64,000 bases of DNA from Chitinivibrionales bacterium (GCA_035516255.1 DATJAL010000052.1:62001-126000); one strand, 5' to 3'; shown: positions 25,970 to 37,404, counted from the first letter of the stretch. Translations and numbers: made by a program. The notes: a model not told the origin generated them from the sequence alone.

Positions 25970-25972
25970 GGG

Positions 25973-27073
25973 TCAGCCCTTTGCCCTGGTTTCTTCTTCT
26001 GTAAACCAGCAGGTGGGGTCTTCCGCCATCATGTCGCCGGTTTTTTCGTACGCCTTGCAGCGCGCGCCCGCGCAGGTGAGCTTGTAGGAGCATTTCCCGC
26101 ATTTGCCCTTGAGAAGGTCCCTGTTGCGCAGGGTTGCTAAGAGGGGCGAATGGTTCCAGATGTCCTTGAGGCTTTTCTCCCTGACGTTGCCGAGTTTCAC
26201 CTGAAGCACCATGCAGGGGATCACGTCGCCGTTCGGCAGTATGGTGATGTACCGCGTGCCCGCGGCGCAGCAGCTCCGCACGAATTTCAAAAGGATCTCG
26301 TCCTCGGGCACTGTTTTTTCCACCATCACCCAGTATTGGGGAAGTGCTATCACTCTGTAAATCATGTCGTTCTGGCGCTGGCGTTCGATGACCGTTTCTA
26401 TCAGCTGCCTGCGCTGTTCCGTGTCGAGTTCATGGTCGGTCTTCCCCTTGCCCCTGCCGGTCGGCACGTAATCAAAAATTTCGACCGCATCGCTTTTGTT
26501 CTGTTTTGCAAGGGCGATGATGTCTCCCAATTGACGGCAGTTTCCGGCGTGGAGCAGCGGCGCAAACTGGAACGCCAGGCCCGCGGCGGCGCAGTTTTTC
26601 GCGCCCTCAATGGTTTTACTCCACGCCCCTTCAACCCCGCGCCATGAATCGTGGGTGCGTGCGTCGGCGCCATCGAGACTGATCGCCACTCCCCTGCACC
26701 CGGCCTGCTTGAGCCGTGCCGCAAACTCCGCGGTGATGCCCATGCCGTGGGAGCCCGCCACCGTCCTAAGCCCTTGCTTCGCGGCGTACTTGATAAGATC
26801 GACGAAGTCGGGCCGCAGCGTTGGTTCGCCTCCGTCAAGGATCACGATCCTCGCGCCCAACCCCGCGATGTCGTCGATGACGCGTGCGGCCTCATCAAAG
26901 GTCAATTCCTGCGGGTCCTTATCTTTCGAGTCGGAATAGCAGTGGGGACATTTGAGGTCGCACTGGCGTGTGATGCCGAAACTGACTAGAATGGGTGAGG
27001 GGACATTTTTATGGACTTGTTTTGGATGATTCATGTGCGGCTCGCTTTTTCCTGATCTGTGGGTCATCAGCAT
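25973..27073 (-). CDS. Radical SAM / SPASM domain protein, 366 aa
   Basis: The radical SAM cluster motif is CDLKCPHC (C-x3-C-x2-C), with the glycine-rich GGEPTLRPDF strand for SAM binding. The C-terminal half is a SPASM domain with cysteines CCAAG, PNGDVIPCM, CGKCSYKLTC and CKAYE, which can bind auxiliary [4Fe-4S] clusters. Relatives include heme maturases (NirJ, AhbC/D) and peptide-modifying enzymes; no precursor peptide is visible nearby. Two starts are possible: 27073 (coupled to the OsmC stop codon) or the ATG complementary to 27032-27034. It belongs to the OsmC, radical SAM, PCP_red-like, thioesterase operon. Confidence 0.85.
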   Translation of the reverse strand: MLMTHRSGKSEPHMNHPKQVHKNVPSPILVSFGITRQCDLKCPHCYSDSKDKDPQELTFDEAARVIDDIAGLGARIVILDGGEPTLRPDFVDLIKYAAKQGLRTVAGSHGMGITAEFAARLKQAGCRGVAISLDGADARTHDSWRGVEGAWSKTIEGAKNCAAAGLAFQFAPLLHAGNCRQLGDIIALAKQNKSDAVEIFDYVPTGRGKGKTDHELDTEQRRQLIETVIERQRQNDMIYRVIALPQYWVMVEKTVPEDEILLKFVRSCCAAGTRYITILPNGDVIPCMVLQVKLGNVREKSLKDIWNHSPLLATLRNRDLLKGKCGKCSYKLTCAGARCKAYEKTGDMMAEDPTCWFTEEETRAKG

Positions 27074-27074
27074 T

Positions 27075-27473
27075 TCATTTCTGCAGCATCACTTGGACCT
27101 GCGGTGGCGCGGCAAGATGCTTTTTCACCGTGCACGATTCTGCCGCCCTTACCACCGCATCTTTGTATTTATCAGGAAAACCAGCGGGCAAGGATAGGGT
27201 AATCACTATTTTTTCAACAAAATGCGTCGTGTCGTTTCTTACAACGGTCTGCGACATTTTTATTCCCTCAACCGGAATATCGCGCGCATTGCAAAATGCG
27301 ACGACGAAATACCCGGCGCAGGTGCCGAGCGACGCGAGGAACAATTCAAACGGCGCGGGCGCGCTGTTTTCCCCGCCGTCGGAAACCGGCTGGTCGGTCG
27401 CGATGGTGAAGTCGCGCATGCCGATGGTGACCTTAGTGCCGCCGGCAAGGGAAATTGGGTAAGTTGTTTCCAT
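27075..27473 (-). CDS. OsmC family protein, 132 aa
   Basis: The fold landmarks are present: GENSAPAPFELFLASLGTC with the reactive Cys of the C-x~60-C pair, and AAESCTVKKHL with the second. This pair makes OsmC proteins thiol peroxidases or disulfide-linked handlers of hydroperoxides. The length and the YhfA-like sequence suggest the short OsmC/YhfA branch. It is the first gene of the radical SAM operon, one base from the next start codon, so redox protection of that enzyme is a reasonable inference. Confidence 0.88.
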   Translation of the reverse strand: METTYPISLAGGTKVTIGMRDFTIATDQPVSDGGENSAPAPFELFLASLGTCAGYFVVAFCNARDIPVEGIKMSQTVVRNDTTHFVEKIVITLSLPAGFPDKYKDAVVRAAESCTVKKHLAAPPQVQVMLQK

Positions 27474-27507
27474 TGGAAATCTCTGGGGTTTGCAGCTTAA
27501 TTATAAT

Positions 27508-28266
27508 TTATTTAAAACGATTTGTTTCATAAAAGTCAGTATTCTCAAACGTGCTGTTTACAAAGTCATAAGTTGCGCATGCCCAGTGATCAACTTTACT
27601 CGAATCTCCAACTGGAATGCATGAGGAACCGCCAATTCTTCCAATTTTTATCGATGTCAGTTTTGTATTGACCCAAATTACATAATCCATTTGCATCTGA
27701 ACGCATTCTTTATCTTCCGGATGGCTTGCAACTGCTGCTGCAACGCTTGCAACGACAGTGAGCGGCATAGCAGCGGAAAAAATCATGGGTGCGTTTGAAC
27801 TCGCACCGATGTGGCTGTTTAACATAAGATTACTCATAAAAAGGATATAGTCTGGTTTTTCTCCATCAAAGATGATTCTTTGACCAGGATCAGGAACCAG
27901 AATATAATCTTTTGGCCCAGGAGTAAGTCCTCCAAATGAGCGAGACCTTGGCGTTCCAGGAAGAATTTGCCCCGTGGTCCTTACTTTTTCATTAGGAAAA
28001 TAAGAAAAGATATTTCTGAATTTAGTGAGATTTCGCATATCTTGCGTCAAGCCAGTATCTATCGCTGTCCAGATTCGGTCTGCTTGCCCGGTATCTACAG
28101 GATGATTGTGGTAATAGGCCGTTAATTTTTGAGAAATACAAATGATGGCAATTGATTGTGAAGTAATACTTATTTCTTTTATTTCTCTATCATCGGTATA
28201 ATCTTCAGCTGGTAACTTCTCAAAGCTGGCGCAATGTAAAAATAGAAAACCGTTGTTAGAAAACAC
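27508..28266 (-). CDS. AT-rich orphan gene, 252 aa, possibly N-terminally frameshifted
   Basis: No family recognised. Base composition is clearly more AT-rich than its neighbours. The predicted start is a GTG, and the N-terminus MFSNNGFLFLHCASF has a lipobox-like HC but lacks the charged N-region. An ATG in another frame 39 bases upstream begins MFHYFLTTCFLTTVFYFYIAPA, which looks like a signal peptide, so a one-base frameshift (real or from sequencing) may have split it. The middle shows VVASVAAAVAS, a possible membrane or small-residue stretch. Horizontal origin is plausible. Confidence 0.5.
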   Translation of the reverse strand: MFSNNGFLFLHCASFEKLPAEDYTDDREIKEISITSQSIAIICISQKLTAYYHNHPVDTGQADRIWTAIDTGLTQDMRNLTKFRNIFSYFPNEKVRTTGQILPGTPRSRSFGGLTPGPKDYILVPDPGQRIIFDGEKPDYILFMSNLMLNSHIGASSNAPMIFSAAMPLTVVASVAAAVASHPEDKECVQMQMDYVIWVNTKLTSIKIGRIGGSSCIPVGDSSKVDHWACATYDFVNSTFENTDFYETNRFK

Positions 28267-28499
28267 GTTGTCAAAAAATAATGAAACATAGCCTTCGCAC
28301 TGTCCTTAGAAAGAGATAAAATATTAATAATTGCATGGTTTTAATAATTCGCTTACTGATAAAATACCGTTTTATCGTTTCATCCGCAATGTGGACGGTT
28401 TTATATCCGTAGTATCATCGTAGTTTTGGCGCTTTTTTTAACAGTTAAATTTTTCAGATGTATTTTATGCATAACGATGAAAAGAAAAGGAGCGATTTT

Positions 28500-29576
28500 G
28501 TGAAACAAAAAGAATCCATTTCCCGTCGCGATTTCCTTTCCTCTGCTACTGGCGCCACCGCCGGCATCCTTGCCTCGTCCGCCGTTTCCGCCTTCGGTGA
28601 CGAAATCAAAGGCGGCTGGACCAACGGCAAGCGGATCAATCCTTCCATCGATAACCTCCGCGTGGTGTGCTGTATCGATCCCGCGATGATGAAGTCGGAT
28701 CCGAAGTCATGGGACATCGTGTCGCAGAACGAACCCGTCGACCACGAAAAAGTGCTCCGTACCATGGACGCGATGGCATGCGCACTTGCGCAGAAAAACT
28801 CGGCGCACGAGGCGTGGGGGAGCATTTTCCGCAAGCCCGCGTCAAAGGAATGGCAGGACGTCACGGTGGCGATCAAACCGAATTGCTTTATGCCCAACAA
28901 CCCTCGCGTTGCGGTCATCGACGCGGTGTGCAAGGCGCTCATCGGCCTGGGCGTGCAGCCGGCCAAGATCATCATTTATGACGGCTGCGGCGGCGCAAAG
29001 GAGAAGTTCGGCGGTTTTGCAGGCACCAAGCTTCCCGCCGGCGTGGTGATGAGCAACAAAAACGACGTGCTCGGCGGCACGATCGACGCTCCTGTTCCCG
29101 CGCCGCATGCGGGCCATTTCAAGTGCTCGGCGGCGATCGCGAAAGGCTCCATCGACATCCTGGTCAACATCGCGGTGAACAGGGGCCACCACCTTGCGGG
29201 CACTTCCATGACCATGAAAAACCACGCGGGCACGTTCGAGGCCATGCCGATTCATCTGGGCGGAGGGCTCAATTATATCATCGCGTTTAACAAATCGGAG
29301 GCGATCCTCGGCGGGGAACCGGTGCGCCAGCAGCTCTGCGTCGTTGATTCGCTGTGGGCGCAGACCAAGGGCCCCATGGGCGCGCCCAACAAGCGGCCCG
29401 GCGCACTCGTGATGGGGACTCTTTCACCCGCGGTCGATTATATCACGGCGCGCCGCATCCGCGAGCCGCTCATGGGATGCACCCATCCGCCGGAACTCGG
29501 CCGCCTCATGTCGGATTTCGGGTATTCGGACCTTGAAAAGCTTGATTTTGTCAAGGTCGAGCCGGTGAAAGGGTGA
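28500..29576 (+). CDS. Tat-exported DUF362 domain protein, 358 aa
   Basis: The start is a GTG at 28500, because AAGGAG lies 7 bases upstream and the peptide then opens with the twin-arginine signal SRRDFL (residues 8-13) followed by a hydrophobic stretch with A-x-A. DUF362 proteins are Fe-S-associated or metal-associated proteins often found with ferredoxin domains; this one has VAIKPNCFM, the family's KPN block. There is no 4Fe-4S ferredoxin motif here. It is exported folded, with a cofactor, to the periplasm. The DUF6599-like gene follows, 80 bases on. Confidence 0.83.
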   Translation: MKQKESISRRDFLSSATGATAGILASSAVSAFGDEIKGGWTNGKRINPSIDNLRVVCCIDPAMMKSDPKSWDIVSQNEPVDHEKVLRTMDAMACALAQKNSAHEAWGSIFRKPASKEWQDVTVAIKPNCFMPNNPRVAVIDAVCKALIGLGVQPAKIIIYDGCGGAKEKFGGFAGTKLPAGVVMSNKNDVLGGTIDAPVPAPHAGHFKCSAAIAKGSIDILVNIAVNRGHHLAGTSMTMKNHAGTFEAMPIHLGGGLNYIIAFNKSEAILGGEPVRQQLCVVDSLWAQTKGPMGAPNKRPGALVMGTLSPAVDYITARRIREPLMGCTHPPELGRLMSDFGYSDLEKLDFVKVEPVKG

Positions 29577-29656
29577 TCGTTGAAAGCATACGGACAGAAT
29601 TTTTCCGGATTATTGATGTACGGTCAAAACAACATTCGTCGCTGAGAGGTTCAGTC

Positions 29657-30208
29657 ATGAGAAAACTGCAATCATGCCTCCTGTTGTATGTGGCCCTTCA
29701 TCTAGCAGCGTCCGCCATTTACGCAGGGGAAAAACCGGACTCCGCCAAGTTCGTTGCTTTCCGGTCCTCGGTCAGCGCTTGTGCCGGATGGACCGAGCAG
29801 AAGGACCAATACCGGTATTTTGTCCCGCATGGCCTGTACGACATCATCGACGGGGGAGCGGATGAATACATCAAGATGGGCATGGTCGACGGCATCGTGG
29901 TGAAGCTTGACAGCGCCGGAAAGAAGACCGCGGAGTTATATATCGAGGATTTCAACAAACCCGGCGGCGCGCAGGGAATGGTCAACCACCGGCAGGCGAC
30001 CGCTTCCGAGCCGAAACCGCTGGCGGGGCTTGCGGCGCTGGGCGCTTTTTATGATGAGGTCATCGGCGGGTGCGAGGTGTGTTGTTACAGCGGGACGTTT
30101 TACTTTGAGATGAACTTGACCGGATACGACAAGCTGGACCCCGCCTTGAAGGACGCGCGGGCGCTTGTCGCGGCCCTCACCGCAAAGAAGAAAGAAAAAG
30201 GGAAGTAG
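29657..30208 (+). CDS. Exported DUF6599-like protein, 183 aa
   Basis: The ATG at 29657 is chosen because GAGAGG lies 8 bases upstream and the peptide opens with a signal sequence (MRKLQSCLLLYVALHLAASAIYA). The block LYDIIDGGADEYIKMGM resembles the DUF6599 signature (Y..I.GGA..Y..YG). The rest, with AQGMVNHRQA and a C..CC cysteine group, fits a small periplasmic protein. Function unknown. It probably forms a pair with the upstream Tat-exported DUF362 protein. Confidence 0.6.
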   Translation: MRKLQSCLLLYVALHLAASAIYAGEKPDSAKFVAFRSSVSACAGWTEQKDQYRYFVPHGLYDIIDGGADEYIKMGMVDGIVVKLDSAGKKTAELYIEDFNKPGGAQGMVNHRQATASEPKPLAGLAALGAFYDEVIGGCEVCCYSGTFYFEMNLTGYDKLDPALKDARALVAALTAKKKEKGK

Positions 30209-30260
30209 TCGTTTGTTTGGCAGGACTTTGCTTCATTCGGTACGTTTTTCGTAACGGGTT

Positions 30261-32294
30261 TTATTTTACATTCACCGCCGCGACGTTGCTTGACGTCATA
30301 GAATTGTTTTCACCGCCCAGCGAAACCCTCACGACGTAGACTCCCGGGCTTAATCCATTGACAGGACAGACATACTCGTTCCCGCCGTGCGGAGCAATTT
30401 GCCGGCGCTTCATCACCGCTTGTCCAAGCGAGTTAAAAAGCGAAATCTCAGCCGATGCTTTGGCGCCTTCCACAAAATAGCCGACATGCAATCCATTTTG
30501 GAAATGAACGGCCAAGAATTTATTGGCGTTTACGGATGATACCGCTTGCCGCTTGACATCCGACGCCGGCAGCGTATCCGGGAACCCGCTATTGTGTCCG
30601 AACGTCACCTTGAAGGTGGACGGCGCGTCGTTTTTGTATGCGAGCTGGCCGGGAACCCGGTTGACAAGAGCGTTGGAATCGAAATACGCCGAGCCAACGG
30701 CGCCGGGCTGCACATAGATTGCGGTCTGCGCCGGGTGGTCTATGATGTTGCCGGGCCTAACGTTCATCACCACGCTGTCGCTTCCGATCAGCATGCCGTA
30801 GAACTGCGCGTCCCTGATGGTGTTGTCCGCGATGGTCACGTTCACGAATTTGGCGCCGGGTGAGGCGTTGATTGCCATGCCGGCCGGGTCGCGCCTGCCG
30901 CCGCAGCGCAGCACCACGTTGCCGGTGACCACGCAAGAGTCAAGGTTGTTCCCATCGGAACCGAACACGCCGATGTAAATGCCGGACTCCTTGACGTCGT
31001 CCATGATAAGGTTGTTTTCCGCGCGCACGTTTTTACCGCCCGCGATGCGCAGGCCGTTGGCCCACCACATGGCCACCGTGGTGTTGTTGCGCAGCGTGGC
31101 GCCGTTGATTTCCTGGGATGAGGACACCGAATAAACAGTGGCGCCGTCGTCGCCGCAGCCGCGAGTGAAGTTGTTCTGGGCCAGGAGGTTGGTCCCCACG
31201 TTGTTGCCGGCGGAGCCGTTATTGAGGTTGAGGCCGTCGCCCCAGCATATTGACGAACGGCAATTCTGGATGGTGCCGTTGGTGCCGCAGGCCCAGAAAC
31301 CGGCCCAGCAGCCGTGGATGGCCCATACCCGGTCGATGAGCCAGTTGGTTCCCGCGATGTTCACTCCGCCCATGCCCTGGTCGCGCTGCACGGTCACGGC
31401 GTCCACGCAGAAGTCCTGCAGCGTGCACGACACGGCCTGGATCTGGCCCATGGTGAAGTACAGCGTGGTGTACCACATTCCCGCGCCCGCTATGGTGACG
31501 CCGTTCGGGCTGAAGTTCGAGTTGAAGTAGTATGTTCCGGCGGGGACCCAAACGGTCTTGCCCTGCGATTTCGCCGCAGAGCAGCAGTTGTTGAAAGCCG
31601 TGTTGACATTTGCGGTGTCGGTCCCGGTCGCGCCGTAATCCGCCACCGACAGCGAGTTTGCCGGACGGGGCTTGGGCGCGGCGCTCTCGAGGTCGATGCA
31701 ATCGATGTAATAAAACGCCGCAATGTTCGCGGCATCTTTTTTGAGCATGATGGTTGAACCCTTTGCGATTGCCGCGCCCTGGATGTGCACGCGCGCCTCG
31801 TCGTAGAACACATGCGGCCCGCCCGTTGCAGGGTTCTGGTCCATGCCGTTGTTGTTGCCGTTGGTGCCGTCGTACACCCAGGTCTGGCGCGACGTGAGCG
31901 GGACCGCCTGGCGAAGCGCGCCGTCAACGTACAGGTCAAGTGTCGCGTCGATCCCGCCGCCGGCCGGCGCGTCGGGGATGCTTTCGCGTATGACAAGCGT
32001 GTTGGCGCTGTCCACCGGGTTTGTCCAGGAGACCGATTCGCCGGTTGCGTTCAATTCAACGAATGCCCTTCCCGAGGCTTCGAGTTCCGGGCTTGACAGC
32101 GCGTTGGCCGGGATGGTCTGCAAAGCGCGGACGGCCGCCCCGCCGGAAAGCGTCCCCGCTTCTGCTTCGAGCGTAGTGAACGGCGTGGTGGCGCCAATGG
32201 TCTGGGCGGTGGCAAATTGAGAGTTCAGGAAAAGAAAAAATGATATGATAATCGGAAAGTTGGATACCTGTTTGAAGTGAGGGATTGAAAGCAT
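30261..32294 (-). CDS. Secreted right-handed beta-helix protein with N-terminal CBM-like domain, 677 aa
   Basis: A signal peptide (1-30) is followed by a CBM35/CBM6-like beta-sandwich (about 36-205; LEAEAG opening and FYYIDCIDLE end). A parallel beta-helix of pectate-lyase type follows (about 215-560; VADYGATGTD, VWVPAGTYYF, then repeated N..N..D turns). The C-terminal 90 residues (ISLFNSLGQAVM, GVYVVRVSLGG) are a type IX sorting-domain-like module. The arrangement resembles GH87-type alpha-1,3-glucanases and related polysaccharide lyases; catalytic residues cannot be assigned, so the activity remains open. Target: extracellular polysaccharide. Confidence 0.75.
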   Translation of the reverse strand: MLSIPHFKQVSNFPIIISFFLFLNSQFATAQTIGATTPFTTLEAEAGTLSGGAAVRALQTIPANALSSPELEASGRAFVELNATGESVSWTNPVDSANTLVIRESIPDAPAGGGIDATLDLYVDGALRQAVPLTSRQTWVYDGTNGNNNGMDQNPATGGPHVFYDEARVHIQGAAIAKGSTIMLKKDAANIAAFYYIDCIDLESAAPKPRPANSLSVADYGATGTDTANVNTAFNNCCSAAKSQGKTVWVPAGTYYFNSNFSPNGVTIAGAGMWYTTLYFTMGQIQAVSCTLQDFCVDAVTVQRDQGMGGVNIAGTNWLIDRVWAIHGCWAGFWACGTNGTIQNCRSSICWGDGLNLNNGSAGNNVGTNLLAQNNFTRGCGDDGATVYSVSSSQEINGATLRNNTTVAMWWANGLRIAGGKNVRAENNLIMDDVKESGIYIGVFGSDGNNLDSCVVTGNVVLRCGGRRDPAGMAINASPGAKFVNVTIADNTIRDAQFYGMLIGSDSVVMNVRPGNIIDHPAQTAIYVQPGAVGSAYFDSNALVNRVPGQLAYKNDAPSTFKVTFGHNSGFPDTLPASDVKRQAVSSVNANKFLAVHFQNGLHVGYFVEGAKASAEISLFNSLGQAVMKRRQIAPHGGNEYVCPVNGLSPGVYVVRVSLGGENNSMTSSNVAAVNVK

Positions 32295-32497
32295 CGTACT
32301 TTCTCCGGCTTTTGATTATTTCTTGAAATGGATCTGTAATCTATGAATAATAATAATTACCGGTGGTAGCGAAAGAAGGGAGATTGACATTACTCTGTTT
32401 AGGAAAGCTATATATAATTAAATTGAGCGCGAAGAAGGATTATTCTATCTGGTGCTCAATTTTTGAAGAGTCAACGTTAAACTTCCAGCTCTCAATT

Positions 32498-33301
32498 TTA
32501 TTCCTTTGTCGCTTCCTTGAACTTTTTCACGCTGTCTGACAGCAGACGAATCATCCTCGGTTTGTTCTTCAGGTTATCCTCAATAATTTTCACCAGCGCG
32601 CTTCCCACGATCGCCCCGTCCGCGCCTGCCGCCTTCATGCGTTGCACATGCCCCGGCGTTGAAATCCCGAACCCCGCGCACAGCGGTTTATCGGTGACGC
32701 CGCGGAGTCGGGCGAGCGTTTTGTCAACCGTGACATTGATTTTTTTCTGAACGCCGGTGGGGCCGAGCCGCGAAACTACATACACGAACCCGGAAACGTG
32801 TTTGCAGATATACCGCATGCGCTCGGCCGGGGTGAGCTCCGAGACGATGTAAACGGTCTTGAGTCCGCGCTTTCTCATTGAGGACGCGAGGCCAACCGAT
32901 TCTTCGGGGGGCATGTCTGCAACAAGCAGGCTGTCTATTCCCGCGTCCGCCGCGCGTTTACAGAAAACATCGTAGCCGAGGTGACGGGCCGAATTCGCGT
33001 ACATCAGGATTCCTATGGGACAATCGGCGTAGGAACGGATCTTTTCAACGAGCTTGAAAAACGACGCGTGCACAAGCCCGCAATTGATGGATCGTATCGC
33101 GGCGCGCTGATTGATAGGGCCGTCTGCTACGGGATCGGAAAAAGGATACCCGATTTCAAGGACATCGGCGCCGCCGTCGATGTATGCCTTGAAAATCGCC
33201 TCGCTGGTTTTCAGGTCGGGGTCACCCGCAACAGCAAACGGGATAAAGGCGATTTGCCCTTTCCGCTTCAATGCCGCAAATGTCTTCTGATAACGATTCA
33301 T
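32498..33301 (-). CDS. trpA: Tryptophan synthase alpha chain, 267 aa
   Basis: The catalytic acids E49 (VLEIGYPF) and D60 (VADGP) are present, as are the phosphate-binding loop GFGIS and GAIVGSA. It converts indole-3-glycerol phosphate to indole and glyceraldehyde-3-phosphate, passing indole to TrpB. It starts 37 bases after trpB, so the pair is translated from one message. It lies at the end of an operon led by lepA. No other trp genes are present here. Confidence 0.97.
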   Translation of the reverse strand: MNRYQKTFAALKRKGQIAFIPFAVAGDPDLKTSEAIFKAYIDGGADVLEIGYPFSDPVADGPINQRAAIRSINCGLVHASFFKLVEKIRSYADCPIGILMYANSARHLGYDVFCKRAADAGIDSLLVADMPPEESVGLASSMRKRGLKTVYIVSELTPAERMRYICKHVSGFVYVVSRLGPTGVQKKINVTVDKTLARLRGVTDKPLCAGFGISTPGHVQRMKAAGADGAIVGSALVKIIEDNLKNKPRMIRLLSDSVKKFKEATKE

Positions 33302-33337
33302 GTGATTATTGGATTTCCACGTTATTGTTTTTCCCTC

Positions 33338-34528
33338 TTATACCTTCATCCCCAAATAATCCGCCACATGGAATATGTCTTTGTCCCCCCGTCCCGACAG
33401 ATTGACAATCATGATCTTTTCTTTTCCCATCTTCGGCGCTTGTTTCATCGCATAGGCAAACGCATGCGCCGACTCCAGCGCCGGAATGATGCCCTCGCAT
33501 TCGCAGAGCATGCGGAACGCGGCAACCGCCTGCTTGTCGGTAGCATACGTATATTTCGCCCGGCCGCTGGTATACAAATGGGAATGCTGCGGTCCCACGC
33601 CCGAATAGTCGAGCCCCGCGGAAACCGAATGCGTGACGGCGATCTGGCCGTTTGCGTCCTGCAGCACGTAGGAAAGCGAGCCGTGCAATACGCCGGGACG
33701 CGACAGTTTTGTCGGCGTGAGCCGAGTGGCGTGCTTGTTCGTGGCAAGGCCGAACCCTCCGGCCTCCACGCCGGTGAGCTTCACCTGCTTGTCTTTCAGG
33801 AACGTCGAGAAGATTCCTATGGCGTTCGAGCCGCCTCCAACGCATGCGACGATTTCGTCGGGAAGCCTTCCGGCCTGGGCTATTATCTGCCGCCGCGTTT
33901 CCTTGCCGATCACGCTTTGAAAGTCCCGCACGATGGTCGGGAACGGGTGGGGCCCGAGCGCGGAGCCGAATACATAATGCGTGTTCGGGCAGGAAAGCGT
34001 CCAGTCGCGCAGGGCCTCGTTCACCGCGTCCTTGAGCGTCTTGTTGCCGCTTTCCACCGGGACCACCGTTGCGCCGAGCAGGTCCATGCGGAACACGTTG
34101 GGCCGCTGTCGCGCCATGTCAACCGTGCCCATGTAAATGTCGCACGAAAGGCCGAGGAGCGCGGCGGCCGTGGCCGTGGCGACGCCGTGCTGGCCCGCGC
34201 CGGTCTCCGCGATAACGCGCGTCTTTCCCATGTATGTTCCGAGAAGCGACTGGCCCAGGGAATTGGTGATCTTATGCGCGCCGGTATGGTTGAGGTCTTC
34301 GCGTTTTATGTAGATCTTCGCGCCGCCGAGACGTTTCGTGAGACTTTTCGCAAAGTAAAGCGGCGTGGGGCGGCCGCAATAGTCATGGAGAAGCGAGTGG
34401 AATTCGTTTATAAATGCCTTGTCGCGTTTCGCGGTATTGTACGCCTTTTCGATGGCCGCGAGCGCGGGCATAAGGGTTTCCGGCGCATACTGGCCGCCGA
34501 ACGATCCGAAATATCCTTTGGTCTTCAT
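33338..34528 (-). CDS. trpB: Tryptophan synthase beta chain, 396 aa
   Basis: The PLP lysine is in [10 protein letters not shown] (K86). [10 protein letters not shown] and [10 protein letters not shown] are the family's substrate and phosphate-binding loops, all intact. The length is that of the common TrpB1 form. It condenses indole with serine to tryptophan together with TrpA. It begins 30 bases after the LepB-like gene, and so belongs to the lepA operon. Confidence 0.97.
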   Translation of the reverse strand: MKTKGYFGSFGGQYAPETLMPALAAIEKAYNTAKRDKAFINEFHSLLHDYCGRPTPLYFAKSLTKRLGGAKIYIKREDLNHTGAHKITNSLGQSLLGTYMGKTRVIAETGAGQHGVATATAAALLGLSCDIYMGTVDMARQRPNVFRMDLLGATVVPVESGNKTLKDAVNEALRDWTLSCPNTHYVFGSALGPHPFPTIVRDFQSVIGKETRRQIIAQAGRLPDEIVACVGGGSNAIGIFSTFLKDKQVKLTGVEAGGFGLATNKHATRLTPTKLSRPGVLHGSLSYVLQDANGQIAVTHSVSAGLDYSGVGPQHSHLYTSGRAKYTYATDKQAVAAFRMLCECEGIIPALESAHAFAYAMKQAPKMGKEKIMIVNLSGRGDKDIFHVADYLGMKV

Positions 34529-34558
34529 AGTTGATTCATCAATCCGAAAAATTCTTTT

Positions 34559-35506
34559 TTATTTGATGATTTTAAACAAACGGTCGATTCTGAAATAAGA
34601 TTTCCCTTCCACGCTTTTTCCAAAACTCCACAGAACACAAATAATTCTTCCCTTGACAGATGATGAAACCACCGGCCCGAAATAGCGCGAATCGAATCCC
34701 TTCTGCCAATCATCGGCAATAAGGAATATACCTGTTTTTTTAAAGGTGTAATCGTACATTCTCGCCCCGTTTCTCTCGAGGGCGAAACACAACTGCACGT
34801 TTTTGCCGTTGTTTGATTTGACAAGATAATCGCGCATCCTGTCCCAGAAAAACCAGTCGTACTCGAATTTTGCGGGCACGGAATCGAGCCGGCCCTTGTA
34901 GAGATAAAAGTCCTTGACGACAAAGCTGTCCGCCGGCGTCCCGTCGAAGAACACCGCCGGTTTCATCCGAAAAATATCGCCTGGATTTTCCTGGTGAATG
35001 AGCGAAGCGGCAAAGAAAAAGTCCCGCAGGGAAAGCGAATCTAGGGAAACTGTGGCGCCCTTTCGCGGCAAACAATACGCCGGCATTGAATCGCGGGGCG
35101 AATAGTCGGGCGGCAGCAGTTCCTCAAACGGCGACTTTGACGAAAACGCCGAAGTATGCCGGTTGAGGATGAGGCATTTGCCGGAGCTTATCACGATGCT
35201 GTCGCCCGAGACCGCGGCGACGCGCAGGCACGACGGCTTTCGGCCCGTCTGCGGGTTGGCGAATACCACTGGGCTTTTACGAAGCGGAACCAAAAAAACA
35301 TTAAACGGCCAGACGTGAAGTGTTTTGAATACCACGACGCGGTCGCCGTCTTTGATGGCGGGATCCATCTGGTCGGTGCGGACCGGGAACGTGTCGAGCA
35401 GGAAAAACTTTATCGCGAGCGCGACCAGCGCAACGAGAAAGGTGAACTTGACAATGCGGTAAACTGCGACGCGGCCGTCCACCGGCGCTGCAGAATTGTA
35501 GGCCAT
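34559..35506 (-). CDS. Signal peptidase I-like protein lacking the Ser/Lys dyad, 315 aa
   Basis: The start is the ATG complementary to 35504-35506. A membrane helix (about 15-38) precedes the region where LepB has SxSMxPTL: here it reads TDQMDPAI (44-51), so the nucleophile Ser is Gln46. The general-base Lys of the KRVVGxxGD motif is replaced: CLRVAAVSGDSI, with Leu94. The remaining S26 fold, including the C-terminal GRIICVLWSF...YFRIDR strand, is kept. It starts 2 bases after the lepA stop codon, the usual lepA-lepB arrangement. It is most likely a non-catalytic relative, perhaps binding signal peptides or regulating the active enzyme. Confidence 0.75.
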   Translation of the reverse strand: MAYNSAAPVDGRVAVYRIVKFTFLVALVALAIKFFLLDTFPVRTDQMDPAIKDGDRVVVFKTLHVWPFNVFLVPLRKSPVVFANPQTGRKPSCLRVAAVSGDSIVISSGKCLILNRHTSAFSSKSPFEELLPPDYSPRDSMPAYCLPRKGATVSLDSLSLRDFFFAASLIHQENPGDIFRMKPAVFFDGTPADSFVVKDFYLYKGRLDSVPAKFEYDWFFWDRMRDYLVKSNNGKNVQLCFALERNGARMYDYTFKKTGIFLIADDWQKGFDSRYFGPVVSSSVKGRIICVLWSFGKSVEGKSYFRIDRLFKIIK

Positions 35507-35508
35507 GG

Positions 35509-37308
<1,800 letters not shown>

Positions 37309-37376
37309 CGACAAATGCTCCGGAAAATTTTCAATTTTAATTTGGATGACGCTTAAAAATACAAAATGGGGGAGAG

Positions 37377-37404
37377 GTATTAAAGGACGCAAATAATAAA
37401 TCAA
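37377..37404 (-). promoter_or_regulatory. Candidate promoter for the lepA operon
   Basis: On the minus strand TTGATT (37399-37404), a 16-base spacer and TAATAC (37377-37382) resemble a sigma-70 promoter. Transcription would start near 37370, 60 bases before the lepA TTG. The spacer is one base shorter than ideal. No competing promoter is visible in the AT-rich leader. Confidence 0.5.
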
